NCBI GenBank assembly: GCA_947627175.1
Contig: CANQVA010000002.1
Span: forward strand, 62,001-126,000
Length of the DNA: 64,000 bases
Source of the DNA: an uncultured Ruminococcus sp.
Lineage (GTDB): Bacteria; Bacillota; Clostridia; Oscillospirales; Ruminococcaceae
Reading direction: 5' to 3'
Below are positions 62,588 through 64,000 of this stretch, piece after piece. A model generated the notes under the pieces. That model had not been told where the DNA came from. It worked only from the letters and a program-made list of their open reading frames with translations, and made no database searches. The position numbers were made by a program, and so were the translations under genes. Numbering within the stretch: position 1 is the stretch's first letter; each line of letters begins with the position of its first letter.

Positions 62588-63556
62588 TTATTCTTCTTCT
62601 GAGGAAAGGTCAAAGCCAAGTGACTGGAGCTTTTCCTTAACCTCGTCAAAGGATTTCTTTCCAAGGTTTCTAACCTTCATCATTTCTTCCTCAGACTTGT
62701 TAATCAAGTCGTCTACGGTATTGATTCCGGCACGTTTCAGACAATTGAAAGAACGTACCGACAAGTCCAAATCCTCAATAGTCATTTCAAGAATTTTTTC
62801 TTTGCCCTTTTCATCTTTTTCAACAAGAACTTCAGCAAGTCCTGCATCTTCAGAAAGGTCAATGAACAGTTTAAGATGTTCGTTAAGGAGATTGGCAGCT
62901 TGTGACAACGCCTCTTTAGCGGATACTGTACCATCTGTCCATACTTCCATAGTCAATTTGTCATAGTCAGTAACCTGACCAAGACGAGTATCTTCTACAG
63001 TGTAATTTACTTTAAGAACAGGAGTATAGATACTGTCAACGGCGATTACATCAACGGGGAGATTCGGATTTTCCTTTTTATTACGTTCAGCGGAAACATA
63101 TCCCCTGCCCCTGTCGATAGTAATTTCCATGTACAGTTTAGCGTCCTTTCCCAGTGTTGCAATATGCATACCAGGGTCAAGAATGTCAACTTCAGAATCG
63201 GTTTTTATATCACCTGCTGTTATTTCACATTCTCCTTCTGCCTCTATATATACTGTCTTTGGACCCTCTCCGTAGAGTTTAGCCGTCAATCCCTTAATAC
63301 TGAGGATTATTTCCGTAACGTCCTCTTTAACGCCCGGAATTGTTGACAATTCATGGTGAACTGTACCGTTCTTGCCCGAAAGCTTCACAGAAGTTACAGC
63401 CACACCCGGAAGTGAGGAGAGCAGCACACGTCTGAGGCTGTTTCCAAGTGTTATACCGTATCCACGCTCCAGCGGTGCTAAAACGAATTTGCCGTATTTG
63501 CCGTCACTTCTAAGCTCGACAATTTCGATATCAGGCTTATTGATTTTCTCCAGCAT
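62588..63556 (-). CDS. rpoA: RNA polymerase alpha subunit
   Basis: [22 protein letters not shown]-terminal [19 protein letters not shown]. Confidence 0.97.
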   Translation of the reverse strand: MLEKINKPDIEIVELRSDGKYGKFVLAPLERGYGITLGNSLRRVLLSSLPGVAVTSVKLSGKNGTVHHELSTIPGVKEDVTEIILSIKGLTAKLYGEGPKTVYIEAEGECEITAGDIKTDSEVDILDPGMHIATLGKDAKLYMEITIDRGRGYVSAERNKKENPNLPVDVIAVDSIYTPVLKVNYTVEDTRLGQVTDYDKLTMEVWTDGTVSAKEALSQAANLLNEHLKLFIDLSEDAGLAEVLVEKDEKGKEKILEMTIEDLDLSVRSFNCLKRAGINTVDDLINKSEEEMMKVRNLGKKSFDEVKEKLQSLGFDLSSEEE

Positions 63557-63614
63557 AAAAACCCTCCTATTTCACAATAACTGTTAATTTTGAGTGATTC
63601 AAGCAATATGAATA

Positions 63615-64000
63615 TTACTTTGAGTACAACTCAACGATAAGGTGTGTAGCAACCTCATAGTCAATATCCTCTGCTGAGGGAAGACGGTTTACAGTTGCAG
63701 AAAAATCATCTTTATTTGCGTCAAGCCAAATCGGAACAAGTCTGTCCTTTGTTTCTTCAACTGTAGCCTTGAACTTTTCGGATGTTCTGTCTTTTTCACG
63801 GAGAGCAATAACATCTCCTACCTTTACTCTGTATGAAGGAATATTTACCTTCTTGCCGTTTACTGTATAGTGGCTGTGAACAACAAGCTGTCTTGCTTCA
63901 CGTCTTGTAAGTGCAAGACCCATTCTGTAAACAACACTGTCAAGTCTTGATTCAAGGCAGGTAATAAGGTTATCACCTGTCTTTCCTTCCATTTTGGACG
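63615..64000 (-). CDS. rpsD: Ribosomal protein uS4, truncated at window end
   Basis: ESRLDSVVYRMGLALTRREARQLVVHSHYTVNGKKVNIPSYRV. Confidence 0.95.
   Translation of the reverse strand, partial: SKMEGKTGDNLITCLESRLDSVVYRMGLALTRREARQLVVHSHYTVNGKKVNIPSYRVKVGDVIALREKDRTSEKFKATVEETKDRLVPIWLDANKDDFSATVNRLPSAEDIDYEVATHLIVELYSK

Overview
Low-GC Firmicute chromosome segment. Dockerin proteins, split transketolase and Thr-rich linkers suggest a Ruminococcus-like Oscillospiraceae (inference). Both edges are conserved housekeeping blocks: sepF-ylmH-divIVA-ileS-lspA-rluD on the left; groES/groEL with a perfect CIRCE and rplQ-rpoA-rpsD on the right. The middle is rich in cell-surface functions: four dockerin-bearing proteins (PL1-CBM6, tandem PL1, dockerin-SH3, GH26), a cell-wall-binding-repeat transglutaminase, an MBOAT/SGNH O-acetylation pair, a lipoprotein penicillin-binding protein, a VanY-like protein with a degraded active site, and a GtrA/FAD-oxidoreductase/polytopic membrane protein operon. 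One standalone TnpB is followed by a sequence that folds as a three-way junction (candidate omega/reRNA). The element lies between a consensus promoter and a response regulator-kinase-HtrA operon. Other signals worth checking: a hairpin between the Shine-Dalgarno and start codon of ileS, a Fur-like box at fur and a perfect 7-1-7 palindrome at a GGDEF gene, a terminator-like hairpin just before an antiporter gene, and a solitary HipA-like kinase. Two tRNAs (Thr-GGT, Gln-CTG) are present. No rRNA or CRISPR array was seen. All calls are from reading the sequence; no database search was run.
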